64,000 bases of DNA from an uncultured Paracoccaceae bacterium (GTDB taxonomy: Bacteria; Pseudomonadota; Alphaproteobacteria; Rhodobacterales; Rhodobacteraceae): positions 496,001 to 560,000 of the forward strand of contig CATOSB010000004.1 of NCBI GenBank assembly GCA_951812305.1. Direction: 5' to 3'. Below the pieces are notes generated by a model. It was not told where the DNA came from and searched no databases. It was given only the letters and a program-made list of their open reading frames with translations. A program made the position numbers and the translations under genes. Positions 1 to 7,564 of the stretch are shown one piece after another (position 1 is the stretch's first letter; each line of letters starts with the position of its first letter).

Positions 1-31
1 ATACGTTCAGAGGGAACAGATCGTTCACCAT
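1..31 (-). CDS. Start of ABC transporter ATPase (TupC-like), partial
   Basis: Only the first ten codons are present (MVNDLFPLNV on the minus strand) before the window ends. The ATG overlaps the stop codon of the upstream permease gene in the pattern ATGGTGA, a typical translationally coupled arrangement. Because the upstream gene is a tungstate/molybdate-type permease, the natural partner is the ATP-binding subunit, but no Walker motif is visible here, so the assignment rests on position alone. Confidence 0.5.
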   Translation of the reverse strand, partial: MVNDLFPLNV

Positions 32-729
32 CGGCCCTCGCGTTCCGTGCGCGACAGCGCATGGATCGTCATGTTGATCAGGATCGCCATCGCGATCAGG
101 ATAAACCCAAGCGCAAGCGCCAGAGCGAAGTCACCTTTTCCGGTTTCCAGGGCGATGGCGGTGGTCAGAACCCGCGTCACATTGTCGATGTTGCCACCGA
201 CGATCATGATCGCCCCAACCTCGCCAATGGCACGACCAAATCCGGCCAGCGCGGCGGTCAAAAGGGCGCGCCGTGCATCCCAAAGTAACGTCTTGATTTT
301 CTGCGATTGCGTAACATTCAGCGAAATCAGCAGATCATGATACTCCTGCCAAAGATCTCTAAGCGACTGATGTGCGATGCTGGCGATCAAGGGCACAACG
401 ATAATCACTTGGGCAATGATCATCGCCCAAGGAGTGAAGAGGAGCCCCAACGCACCGAGCGGGCCGGAACGCGACAGGATGACATAGACGATCAGGCCCA
501 CCACGACCGGTGGCAGCCCCATCAGCGCATTCAATATCGCAATAACGGCGCGGCGAAAACGGAAACGCCGCACTGCCAGCAAAGCCGCAAGCGGCATCGC
601 GATCAGCGACGCAATCATCAACGCGCTGACCGAGATCTTCAGCGAGCGCAGCGCGATGTCCGCCAGTTCTGTATTGAGGGTCGCGATCAGCCAGAATGCC
701 TGAACCAGCCCTTCCCAAAGATCGACCAT
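25..729 (-). CDS. tupB: Tungstate/molybdate-type ABC transporter permease (TupB-like)
   Basis: Inner-membrane permease subunit of a small ABC importer, 234 residues with five to six hydrophobic segments. The cytoplasmic coupling loop is visible as GFGRAIGEVGAIMIVGGNI at about residues 163-181, the form typical of TupB/WtpB oxyanion permeases. ATG at 729 is preferred over the adjacent TTG at 732. It overlaps the next gene, presumably the ATPase. The substrate-binding gene (tupA), often upstream, is not adjacent: a divergent cytochrome gene lies there instead. Tungstate against molybdate cannot be separated from a permease sequence; the fdhD-mobA-mobB-moeA set at 42-45 kb shows the cell makes a Mo/W cofactor. 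Confidence 0.8.
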   Translation of the reverse strand: MVDLWEGLVQAFWLIATLNTELADIALRSLKISVSALMIASLIAMPLAALLAVRRFRFRRAVIAILNALMGLPPVVVGLIVYVILSRSGPLGALGLLFTPWAMIIAQVIIVVPLIASIAHQSLRDLWQEYHDLLISLNVTQSQKIKTLLWDARRALLTAALAGFGRAIGEVGAIMIVGGNIDNVTRVLTTAIALETGKGDFALALALGFILIAMAILINMTIHALSRTEREGRW

Positions 730-872
730 CAAGCGACCCCAGTTTCAATTCCGCGCGAAATTCGCAGGTCGCGCGCAGCAACGCCAGTGCAAATCGGATG
801 ACGATGGTTTGAATTGCATTCCCGGCGTTAACCAGTAACGTCCGGTCGAAAGTGGTCGAAAGGCAGGACGAG

Positions 873-1313
873 ATGAGAATTCAGGGCGCAGCCGTTACCA
901 TTGCATTGTCTGTTGGAATCGCGGTCGCTCATACCGGCGCAACCGGGATCGTGAAAGAGCGCATGGATGGTATGGGTGAACTCGCCAGCGCAATGAAGCG
1001 ATTGTCGGCAATCGTAAAATCTGGCGGCGGGGATGCAATTGAATTGCGCGCGCTTGGAGAGACAATCATGGTGCATTCCGGTGCGGCGATGTTGGAGCGA
1101 TTTCCGGAAGGGTCACTGCCTGATGTATCCGAGGCCAGCCCCGCGATCTGGACAGATTGGCAGAAATTCTCGGAGATATCGATGGACTTACACAGCGCAG
1201 CATCAGAGTTGATGAGTGCTGCTGGTACGCCGAAAATGGACCTTCCCGCAATCGTGCAAGAAATTGGTGCAACTTGCGGTGCATGTCACAAGGATTTTCG
1301 GATCAAGAAATAA
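873..1313 (+). CDS. Cytochrome c' (class II c-type cytochrome)
   Basis: Periplasmic mono-haem protein of 146 residues. The haem site CGACH is almost at the C-terminus (followed by KDFRIKK), and the body is helical, which is the class II cytochrome c (cytochrome c') layout. An N-terminal hydrophobic stretch (AAVTIALSVGIAVA) acts as signal peptide. ATG at 873 is chosen because AGGCAGGACGAG lies directly upstream; an in-frame GTG at 852 is a weaker alternative. Cytochromes c' bind NO or CO and can protect against nitrosative stress; the role here is inferred from family only. Transcribed divergently from the tupB-like gene. Confidence 0.85.
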   Translation: MRIQGAAVTIALSVGIAVAHTGATGIVKERMDGMGELASAMKRLSAIVKSGGGDAIELRALGETIMVHSGAAMLERFPEGSLPDVSEASPAIWTDWQKFSEISMDLHSAASELMSAAGTPKMDLPAIVQEIGATCGACHKDFRIKK

Positions 1314-1405
1314 CCAGTAACTTGCACGCTTGATGCGTTCAGGGTCTTGCGATTGCCCTGCAATCCCGATTTTGTTGGAACCGAAAACAGCATGATCGGG
1401 CGGCC

Positions 1406-2374
1406 TTGTTAAATTCAGCGAACATTTTGGTGATTGGTCGCGCGGGCATGGATTTCTATGCCGACCCGCCCGGCACACGGCTGGAAGACGGCGCGCAGTT
1501 TACTTCGGCGCTTGGCGGATCCTCGGCCAATATCGCCGCCGGGTTTTGCCAGCAAGGGGGCAGCGCCTCCATCGTCACGGCCGTGTCAGATGATCCTGTT
1601 GGGCAGTATTGTCTGAACCAGTTGCGCGGATACGGTGTCGACACAAGATTTGTCAGAAAAGTGGGCGGCGAGGCCCGCAATTCGCTGGCCGTGGTCGACA
1701 CCAACGGCGATGCGACACAGTCGGTGATCTATCGCAACAACGCCGCCGATTTTCAGATGGATGCCAGTTTCTTCGAGGGCATTGATTTATCGGCTTACGG
1801 CGCGGTGGTGACGACGGGAACTGTGTTGGCAAGCGAACCTTCGCGATCGGCGACATTTCAGGCCTTCGAACAGGCAAACGCCGCGGGCGTGCCCATTGTA
1901 TTTGATCTCGATTACCGCCCCTATTCATGGCCCGACGCGGAAACGAGCGCGCAGGTTTACGCACAGATGGCGCAGTCGTGTGACATCATCATCGGAAATG
2001 ATGTCGAATTCGGCGTCCTTGCCGCGAGTTACGACGACGGTCTTGCCGCCGCTCGCGCGCTGGCCACGATGGGTAAGACGGTCGTTTATAAAATGGGCGG
2101 CGAGGGCTCGATTACGCTTTCCGGCGATCAGGAGGTCAGGAATGGCGTTTTCAGGGTCGATGCCCTGAAACCTACGGGCGCCGGGGATGCATTTATGGCA
2201 GGGTTCCTGAAGTCGCTCGCAGATGGGCGCGACCTGTCTGAGGCAGTTCTTCGCGGATCGGCCAGTGCCGCCATTGTTGTGACGCGCGTCGGCTGTGCGC
2301 CTGCGATGCCGACAATCGAAGAACTGACCGAATTTCTCAAAACTCATCCGGCACCGCCCGCGCCCAAGGAGTGA
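1406..2374 (+). CDS. iolC: 5-dehydro-2-deoxygluconokinase, PfkB family
   Basis: Phosphorylates 2-deoxy-5-keto-gluconate in cytosolic myo-inositol catabolism. The 322-residue protein has the PfkB/ribokinase features: IGRAGMD near the N-terminus, the substrate-binding GGSSANIA at about 37-44, and the C-terminal anion hole and catalytic base PTGAGDAF at about 256-263. The IGRxGxD opening is characteristic of IolC. There is no ATG in frame upstream; the TTG at 1406 is the best start (an ATG at 1392 is out of frame). It is followed after 3 nt by iolB and then an IolJ-type aldolase, which fixes the pathway. Bacillus-type IolC is about this size. Confidence 0.88.
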   Translation: MLNSANILVIGRAGMDFYADPPGTRLEDGAQFTSALGGSSANIAAGFCQQGGSASIVTAVSDDPVGQYCLNQLRGYGVDTRFVRKVGGEARNSLAVVDTNGDATQSVIYRNNAADFQMDASFFEGIDLSAYGAVVTTGTVLASEPSRSATFQAFEQANAAGVPIVFDLDYRPYSWPDAETSAQVYAQMAQSCDIIIGNDVEFGVLAASYDDGLAAARALATMGKTVVYKMGGEGSITLSGDQEVRNGVFRVDALKPTGAGDAFMAGFLKSLADGRDLSEAVLRGSASAAIVVTRVGCAPAMPTIEELTEFLKTHPAPPAPKE

Positions 2375-2377
2375 AAT

Positions 2378-3220
2378 ATGCATATCGCCCCCTTTGACAA
2401 CCAGAACACAGCCATCGTGGATGTTGGCGATGCGACCGTCCCATTGAACTACTTCAACATCGTAAAGCTCAGGAAGGGTGAAGCGTTTGAATACCAGACA
2501 CCCGGTTACGAAACCTGCATCGCGCCCGCGACGGGTACAGTCGATGTCGAAATCGAGGGCGTGACGTTCGCGGCGCTTGGTAACCGCGGCGTTGATGTAT
2601 GGGACGGCGAGCCAGAAGGCGTTTATGTGCCAAGCGGCGCAAAGGCGCGGATGGTTTGTGTGTCCGAGGCGTGCGAGGTGTTCGTCGCCGGGGCCAAATT
2701 CGATGAAGTTTTGGAGCCATTTGATGTGCGCTCTGACGCGCTGGATCTCGTGCAATACGGTTCGGACGACACAAAGACCCATCGCAAGATCAAGCATATC
2801 TTGGGGCAGAAACAGGCAGACAAGGTCGGGCGGCTTTTGGTCAGCGAGCTTTTCACAGTCGGGGCAGGGGGTTGGTCGGGTTTCCCGAGCCACAAGCATG
2901 ACACTGACCGTTTGCCCACCGAAACCCGGCATGATGAGACGTACAATTTCCGCTTTCGCCCCAACCACGGCTCTGGCGTGCAGATGCTGCAACGCGAAGA
3001 TGGCAAACCGGGTGATGCCTATCACATCGTCGATGGGTCCACGATCTGTCTGGACAACGGCTATCACCCCTGCTGCGCGCTGCCGGGGTACGAGATGTAT
3101 TATTTCACCATTCTTGGCGGGCTAAGCCAGCGCCCGCTGGTGCAGTTCTTCCAGCCAAGCCATGCATATCAAATCGAGACAATTCCGGGCATCAAAGACA
3201 TGATCGCCAAGTTCAAATGA
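2378..3220 (+). CDS. iolB: 5-deoxy-glucuronate isomerase
   Basis: Isomerises 5-deoxy-glucuronate to 2-deoxy-5-keto-gluconate, the step before IolC. The protein is 280 residues, normal for the family, with the bicupin character: GFPSHKHDTDR at about 169-179 followed by acidic and histidine ligands (ETRHDETYNFRF), and a second region around GYHPCCALPGYEMYYF. It starts with an ATG 4 nt after the iolC stop and overlaps the following aldolase gene by 4 nt, so the three genes are one translational unit. Confidence 0.92.
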   Translation: MHIAPFDNQNTAIVDVGDATVPLNYFNIVKLRKGEAFEYQTPGYETCIAPATGTVDVEIEGVTFAALGNRGVDVWDGEPEGVYVPSGAKARMVCVSEACEVFVAGAKFDEVLEPFDVRSDALDLVQYGSDDTKTHRKIKHILGQKQADKVGRLLVSELFTVGAGGWSGFPSHKHDTDRLPTETRHDETYNFRFRPNHGSGVQMLQREDGKPGDAYHIVDGSTICLDNGYHPCCALPGYEMYYFTILGGLSQRPLVQFFQPSHAYQIETIPGIKDMIAKFK

Positions 3221-4047
3221 CACTGGCGACCCTGCGCGATGTGCTTCAGCCCGCGCTGTGCGAACGTTGTGCCGTGGCTGGATTGGTGGTGCTGGGCTGG
3301 GAAGATGCTCGCGCTTACGTGGCGGCGGCAGAGGCCGTTGGTTGCCCCGTGATCCTGCAGGCCGGACCCGGATGTCGCGCGCATACACCCCTGCCAGTGC
3401 TTGCGGCGATGTTTCGGACCCTCGCCGAAGGCGCAACGGTGCCAGTCGTTGCACATCTCGACCACGGCTACGAGGCAGACGAATGCCGCATCGCAATTGA
3501 TTGCGGGTTCACGTCAGTGATGTTTGACGGCTCGAAACTGGCCCTCAACGAGAACATCAAAAAAACGGCGAATATCGTAAACATGGCGGCGGCAGCGGGT
3601 GTATCTGTTGAGGGTGAAATCGGGTTCGTGGGCTATTCAGGTGGCGTTGAAGGTCGCGGAACAACACCCGCGGAAGCAAGGGCGTTTACCGAGGGTACCG
3701 GCGTTGATGCTATGGCGGTGTCTGTCGGAAACGTTCATTTGCAAATGGAGCAGGCAGCGGCGATCAACCGTGACCAACTTGCGCAAATTGAGGCGGTTAC
3801 AAATGTCCCGCTGGTTCTTCACGGAGGCTCGGGGATACCGGATAGCGTACGGCACGATCTGGCTTTGAACAGTAAGGTCTGCAAATTCAACATTGGTACC
3901 GAACTACGCCAGACATTTGGAAAAACGTTGCGCGCAGAGTTAAACAACGACCCGGAAGTCTTTGACAGGATAAAGATATTATCTTCTGTTGAACCGGAAT
4001 TAAAAAGTCGCGCTGAAGGTATTTTGCGAAATCTTCAGCGCAACTAG
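3217..4047 (+). CDS. iolJ: Class II aldolase, IolJ type
   Basis: Zinc-dependent class II aldolase of 276 residues. Metal-binding and substrate motifs are visible: HLDHG at about 81-85, EGEIG at about 131-135, HGGSGIP at about 206-212 and FNIGTE near 227. Downstream of iolC and iolB the probable substrate is 6-phospho-5-dehydro-2-deoxy-D-gluconate, cleaved to dihydroxyacetone phosphate and malonate semialdehyde. Alternatives in the same family are fructose- or tagatose-bisphosphate aldolase; context argues for IolJ. The ATG overlaps the iolB stop (ATGA). The stop codon TAG holds the TA target of an IS630 element, yet TAG is retained, so the protein is unchanged. Confidence 0.85.
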   Translation: MTLATLRDVLQPALCERCAVAGLVVLGWEDARAYVAAAEAVGCPVILQAGPGCRAHTPLPVLAAMFRTLAEGATVPVVAHLDHGYEADECRIAIDCGFTSVMFDGSKLALNENIKKTANIVNMAAAAGVSVEGEIGFVGYSGGVEGRGTTPAEARAFTEGTGVDAMAVSVGNVHLQMEQAAAINRDQLAQIEAVTNVPLVLHGGSGIPDSVRHDLALNSKVCKFNIGTELRQTFGKTLRAELNNDPEVFDRIKILSSVEPELKSRAEGILRNLQRN

Positions 4048-4122
4048 TCCCTCGCTTCGCATGATTTGACGTTGTGATATTTTTCTGAATCACTCTGCTA
4101 TAGATTTTGGGAGGGTATTGAG

Positions 4123-4614
4123 ATGTCAAAATGTGGTCGTGCTGTGAAGTATGTTGTTCGACTGAATGCTGGTGAGCGGTTGCAGCTTGAGGATATGATC
4201 CGCACGGGTCGGCAGGCGGCGTATCGACTGCTCAAGGCGCGGATATTGCTCAAGGCAGATGTATCTTCAGACAGTGGCGGCTGGGATGACGAGCGGATTG
4301 CAGAAGCTTTGGAGACCAGTGTTTCCACAGTATTCCGTACCCGCCGCCAGGTTGTGGAAGAAGGCCTTGAGGCGGCTCTGGGTCGCAAAAAGCAGAAGAC
4401 CCCGTCCACGCCAGCAATCTTTGATGGAACCGCTGAGGCGAAGCTCATTGCGTTGGCCTGTTCGGAACCACCGGAGGGTCACGCGCGCTGGTCTTTGCGT
4501 CTTCTGGAAACGCGCGTGGTCGAATTGGGCATCGTTGAAGCAGCCAGCGACAGCACGATCCATCGGGTGCTCAAAAAAACGCGCTCAAACCGCACAAGAG
4601 CCGCTATTGGGTGA
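4123..4614 (+). CDS. IS630 transposase, N-terminal part (ORF A)
   Basis: 163 residues carrying the DNA-binding helix-turn-helix region of the transposase (around DERIAEALETSVSTVFRTRRQVVEEG). The C-terminal tail after VLKK is out of register with the family. A run of seven A at 4573-4579 follows a CTC codon; a -1 slip there joins VLKK to NALKPHKSRYWVIPP and so to ORF B, giving a single IS630-length transposase. This looks like programmed frameshifting rather than decay, because both parts are otherwise intact. Confidence 0.85.
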   Translation: MSKCGRAVKYVVRLNAGERLQLEDMIRTGRQAAYRLLKARILLKADVSSDSGGWDDERIAEALETSVSTVFRTRRQVVEEGLEAALGRKKQKTPSTPAIFDGTAEAKLIALACSEPPEGHARWSLRLLETRVVELGIVEAASDSTIHRVLKKTRSNRTRAAIG

Positions 4615-5273
4615 TCCCTCCGAAAGCCAATGCAGGTTTTGTTGCTGCGATGGAAGATGTGCTGGAAGTCTACACGCGCCCCTATGATCCGGCCCGCCCG
4701 CTGGTTTGCCTTGACGAGACCAGCAAGCAGCTGACCTTTGAGACCCGTACGCCGATCCCAATCCGGCCGGGGCGCGAAGCCCGTTTCGACTATGAATACG
4801 AGCGCGCGGGTGTGGCCAGCCTGTTCATGTTGTTTGCCCCGCTTGAAGGCTGGCGCCATGTTGCCGTTCGAGACCGCCGAACCGCCATCGATTTTGCCCA
4901 CATTCTCAAGGACCTCGCCGACACCCACTTCCCCAAGGCTGACCGGATTACACTGGTTCAGGACAATCTCAACACCCACAACCCGGCGTCGTTATACAAG
5001 GCCTTTCCACCTGATGAAGCCCGTCGCATTGTCGAACGGTTTGAGTGGCACTTCACGCCCAAACACGGCTCCTGGCTCAACATCGCAGAATGTGAACTCA
5101 GCACACTTGCGCGTCAATGTCTCGACCGCCGCATTCCTGATCGCAACACCTTGGCCAATGAAGCAAAGGCATGGGAAACCGAGCGAAACACCGCATCCGC
5201 AAAGGTGACATGGCGATTCTCAACTAAAGACGCACGCATCAAACTTGCTCACCTTTACCCGCAAATCGGATGA
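4611..5273 (+). CDS. IS630 transposase, DDE catalytic part (ORF B)
   Basis: 220 residues holding the catalytic triad of the IS630/Tc1 DDE superfamily: first Asp in CLDETSKQL, second Asp in LVQDNLNTHNP, and the Glu in SWLNIAECE. The apparent start is a GTG overlapping the ORF A stop, but family homology runs upstream into the -1 frame of ORF A, so the active protein is probably the frameshift fusion. The terminal inverted repeat begins immediately after the stop. Confidence 0.85.
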   Translation: MIPPKANAGFVAAMEDVLEVYTRPYDPARPLVCLDETSKQLTFETRTPIPIRPGREARFDYEYERAGVASLFMLFAPLEGWRHVAVRDRRTAIDFAHILKDLADTHFPKADRITLVQDNLNTHNPASLYKAFPPDEARRIVERFEWHFTPKHGSWLNIAECELSTLARQCLDRRIPDRNTLANEAKAWETERNTASAKVTWRFSTKDARIKLAHLYPQIG

Positions 5274-5300
5274 ATCAAGGGACTAGCACCAGTAGCAGGT

Positions 5301-5323
5301 AAAAACCCAGCCGTAGTCACGGC
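5301..5323 (-). terminator. Rho-independent terminator of the iron-binding protein gene
   Basis: On the minus strand GCCGT-GACT-ACGGC forms a 5-bp stem with a 4-nt loop, followed after TGGG by TTTTT. The hairpin overlaps the stop codon of the upstream gene (5317-5319). The stem is short, so it may be modest in strength. Confidence 0.6.
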
Positions 5324-6333
5324 CAGCCCACCTCGTTAAAGATCTTTTGCGCCACCGGGATATTCTTGGCCACGTCGCTGAGGTTCACCTCGTCCCCTTT
5401 GAAGGTACCAAGCGCCTTGACCGAATCCGCCAGAACCGCACCATCGACAACCGGATATTCGTCATTACCAGCAGAGAAATACTGCTGCGCCTGATCGCTG
5501 ACCAGATATTCAAGGAACTTGATCGCATTTTCGCGGTTAGGCGCAGTTGCGGCAACGCCTCCACCGGACAAGTTCATATGCGCGCCGCGGCCGTCCTGTT
5601 CCGGAAACACCCAGCCAATCATATCCCGTTCGCCCGAAAGCCCTTTAACGTCCCTGCGAATTGAGCGGGCAAAATAGTAAGTGTTCGCAACTGCGATCTC
5701 GCATTCACCTGATACAATCCCGCGCAATTGGTCGGTATCTCCGCCCTGAGGATCGCGCGCCATGTTCGAAACGACACCTTCCGCCCAGGCCTTCGCGGCC
5801 TCTTCTCCGTCATGGGTGATAATGGATGCCAGCAATGTCTGATTATAGACATTTGTCGACGAACGGATGCAAATCTGGCCCTTATGTTTGGGGTCTGCCA
5901 GTTCGGCGTATGTTTCTGGCGGGTCGGCGACGTCGTTCTTGTCAAAGAAAATGATTCGACCACGCTGTGACAGTCCGAACCAATGATTGTCACTGTCCTG
6001 AAGGTTCGCGGGAACCTTCTGTTCAAGAACGTGGCTTTCCAGTGCCGACAGCACACCGGCGTTTTTTGCGCGTTCAAGCCGAGAGGTGTCGACCGTCAGC
6101 AAAACATCGGCAGGAGAATTCGCGCCTTCCGCCTCCATCCGAACGATAAGCTCGTCGGCTTTGCCCTCAATGCGGTTGATCGTGATGCCCGTCATTTCTT
6201 CAAAGTCGCTGTAAAGACGCTCGTCGGTGTCGTAGTGGCGCGCCGAGTACAGGTTCAGTTCATTGGCGGCTATGGATTGTGTTGTGAGGCAGAGGCAAAG
6301 CACACTCAACGAAAGGCGGGATTTGGTGGTCAT
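5317..6333 (-). CDS. Fe(3+) ABC transporter periplasmic substrate-binding protein
   Basis: Periplasmic ferric-iron binding protein of the FbpA/FutA/AfuA type, 338 residues. After a signal peptide (LSLSVLCLCLTTQSIAA) the mature protein starts ELNLYSARHYDTD, the classic opening of the family, and a tyrosine pair in NTYYFARS at about 230 matches the iron ligands. ATG at 6333 is preferred since GGA lies 9 nt upstream; ATG at 6342 is possible. No permease or ATPase gene is adjacent, so it is an orphan binding protein or its partners lie elsewhere. A candidate Iron-Rhodo-box sits just upstream, suggesting derepression under iron limitation. Confidence 0.88.
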   Translation of the reverse strand: MTTKSRLSLSVLCLCLTTQSIAANELNLYSARHYDTDERLYSDFEEMTGITINRIEGKADELIVRMEAEGANSPADVLLTVDTSRLERAKNAGVLSALESHVLEQKVPANLQDSDNHWFGLSQRGRIIFFDKNDVADPPETYAELADPKHKGQICIRSSTNVYNQTLLASIITHDGEEAAKAWAEGVVSNMARDPQGGDTDQLRGIVSGECEIAVANTYYFARSIRRDVKGLSGERDMIGWVFPEQDGRGAHMNLSGGGVAATAPNRENAIKFLEYLVSDQAQQYFSAGNDEYPVVDGAVLADSVKALGTFKGDEVNLSDVAKNIPVAQKIFNEVGWP

Positions 6334-6352
6334 GTTCGACATTCCATTAATC

Positions 6353-6367
6353 TGACTAAAACAGTCA
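6353..6367 (-). promoter_or_regulatory. Candidate Iron-Rhodo-box
   Basis: A perfect match to TGA-N9-TCA (TGACTAAAACAGTCA on the plus strand), the iron-regulatory motif defined by comparative genomics in Rhodobacterales. It lies 20 nt upstream of the chosen start of the iron-binding protein gene and directly downstream of a TATAAT hexamer (minus strand, 6368-6373), so a bound regulator would block transcription. Which regulator binds is not visible here. Confidence 0.65.
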
Positions 6368-6373
6368 ATTATA
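6368..6373 (-). promoter_or_regulatory. Probable -10 element of the iron-binding protein gene
   Basis: TATAAT on the minus strand immediately before the Iron-Rhodo-box. The best -35 candidate 17 nt upstream is a poor match (CTCTTG), so the promoter may be weak or activator assisted. Confidence 0.45.
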
Positions 6374-6499
6374 GAAATTGAGTTGAATGGCAAGAGGCAT
6401 TTTTCAAACTTTTAGCTCGGGATTGCCAACCGATGCCCGACAAGCAAAAGCCCGCAATCAGTGCGGAGTTCCGAAGATGGTGCAGACGCGAATGCGCGT

Positions 6500-7405
6500 T
6501 TACGCTTCAGCCTCTTCCCTGTGCTTTCGGCGATAGGCGATGATCTCTTCCATCACGAAATCCCTGAATGCCGAGATCCGGGCCGAATTGCGAAGTTCTT
6601 CGGGATAGGCAAGGAATACCGGCACCTCGTTGGATTGCACATCTGGCAGAACCCGTACCAGTTTCGGAAAATCCTGCGTCACGTAATCCGGCATCACACC
6701 AATACCAAGGTTGTTTCGAACCGCCTGCAACACACCGTAGTAGTTGTTGACTGTCAAAAGCGACTGAACGTCATAAGTCAGCAACTCATCCACAAGGCTC
6801 ACACCTGCTGAGACCTGAAAGCTGGATGTGTTCTGGCAAATCAACCTGTGGCGTGAAATGTCCGGCATGGTCTGCGGCGTGCCATGTTCCTCCAAATACT
6901 CGGGCGAGGCGTAAAGGCGCATCCGAACCGACATCAGTTTTCGCCGGATCAAATCGGCCTGGCTTGGTTCTTTCATGCGGATCGCGACATCGGCCTCCCG
7001 CATCGGCAAATCCAGCACGCGTTCTTCCAGCATCAGGTCGATGTTGAGTTCGGGGTATTTTTCGTAAAGCGCAGGCAAACGCGGGGCCAGCCAAAGCGTA
7101 CCAAATCCGGTGGTGGTGGTGACACGCAGATCGCCAAATGCCTCTTCCTTGCTGTCACGGATGCGCGCCTCTGCCGTATCGAGGCGGCGATACATGGAGT
7201 TCGTGGCGTCAAACAGCAATTCGCCCTGTTCAGTCAGAATAAGCCCCCGGGCGTGGCGGTGAAAAAGTGTGGCGTTAAGTGATTCTTCCAGCGCCCGAAT
7301 CTGGCGCGAAACAGCGGATTGCGACAGGTGTAATGTTTCACCGGCGTGAGTCAGGCTGCCCGCATCGGCAACTGCGTGAAATATTCTGAGTTTGTCCCAG
7401 TCCAT
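6500..7405 (-). CDS. LysR-family transcriptional regulator
   Basis: 301 residues with the N-terminal winged helix-turn-helix (MDWDKLRIFHAVADAGSLTH through SQSAVSRQIRALEESL, residues 1-43) and a C-terminal effector-binding domain starting near GDLRVTTTTGFG. It is divergent from the indolepyruvate oxidoreductase gene (159 bp between starts), and LysR proteins usually control the divergent gene, so regulation of that gene is a reasonable inference. It resembles the subgroup with an MDWDKLR start common in Rhodobacterales; the effector is unknown. Confidence 0.88.
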   Translation of the reverse strand: MDWDKLRIFHAVADAGSLTHAGETLHLSQSAVSRQIRALEESLNATLFHRHARGLILTEQGELLFDATNSMYRRLDTAEARIRDSKEEAFGDLRVTTTTGFGTLWLAPRLPALYEKYPELNIDLMLEERVLDLPMREADVAIRMKEPSQADLIRRKLMSVRMRLYASPEYLEEHGTPQTMPDISRHRLICQNTSSFQVSAGVSLVDELLTYDVQSLLTVNNYYGVLQAVRNNLGIGVMPDYVTQDFPKLVRVLPDVQSNEVPVFLAYPEELRNSARISAFRDFVMEEIIAYRRKHREEAEA

Positions 7406-7504
7406 GAAACCACCGATCTTGCTTGTAAGCCTGCTCTCTGGTCACAAACTTACCGGGGGGATAGGGTGAATTGCAAACGGGCTTGTGTTGCGGAATTGAT
7501 TTTG

Positions 7505-7525
7505 TAGGTCAGAGATTTTGACCTA
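7505..7525 (+). promoter_or_regulatory. Perfect palindrome overlapping the -10 of the oxidoreductase gene
   Basis: TAGGTCA-N7-TGACCTA, two perfect 7-bp arms. The right arm overlaps a TATAAT hexamer at 7524-7529, and a TTTGTA hexamer at 7501-7506 lies at 17-bp spacing as a possible -35. A dimer bound here would cover the core promoter, so it is a repressor-type operator. It does not look like the usual activator position of a LysR protein, so another regulator may be involved. Confidence 0.6.
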
Positions 7526-7564
7526 TAATTGCAGTCGAGCACGTTGGGGAGGAGCAGCCACCAA

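Larger units (their letters stand above)
4047..5283 (+). mobile_element. IS630-family insertion sequence, 1237 bp
   Basis: A complete element with imperfect terminal inverted repeats: the left end begins GTCCCTCGCTTCGCATGATT and the right end, read inward, begins GTCCCTTGATTCATCCGATT. It is flanked by TA at 4045-4046 and 5284-5285, the target duplication typical of the IS630/Tc1-mariner group. The transposase is in two overlapping frames. The insertion point is inside the TAG stop codon of iolJ; since the element begins with G and the original sequence after TA also begins with G, the stop is regenerated on both sides. Confidence 0.9.
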
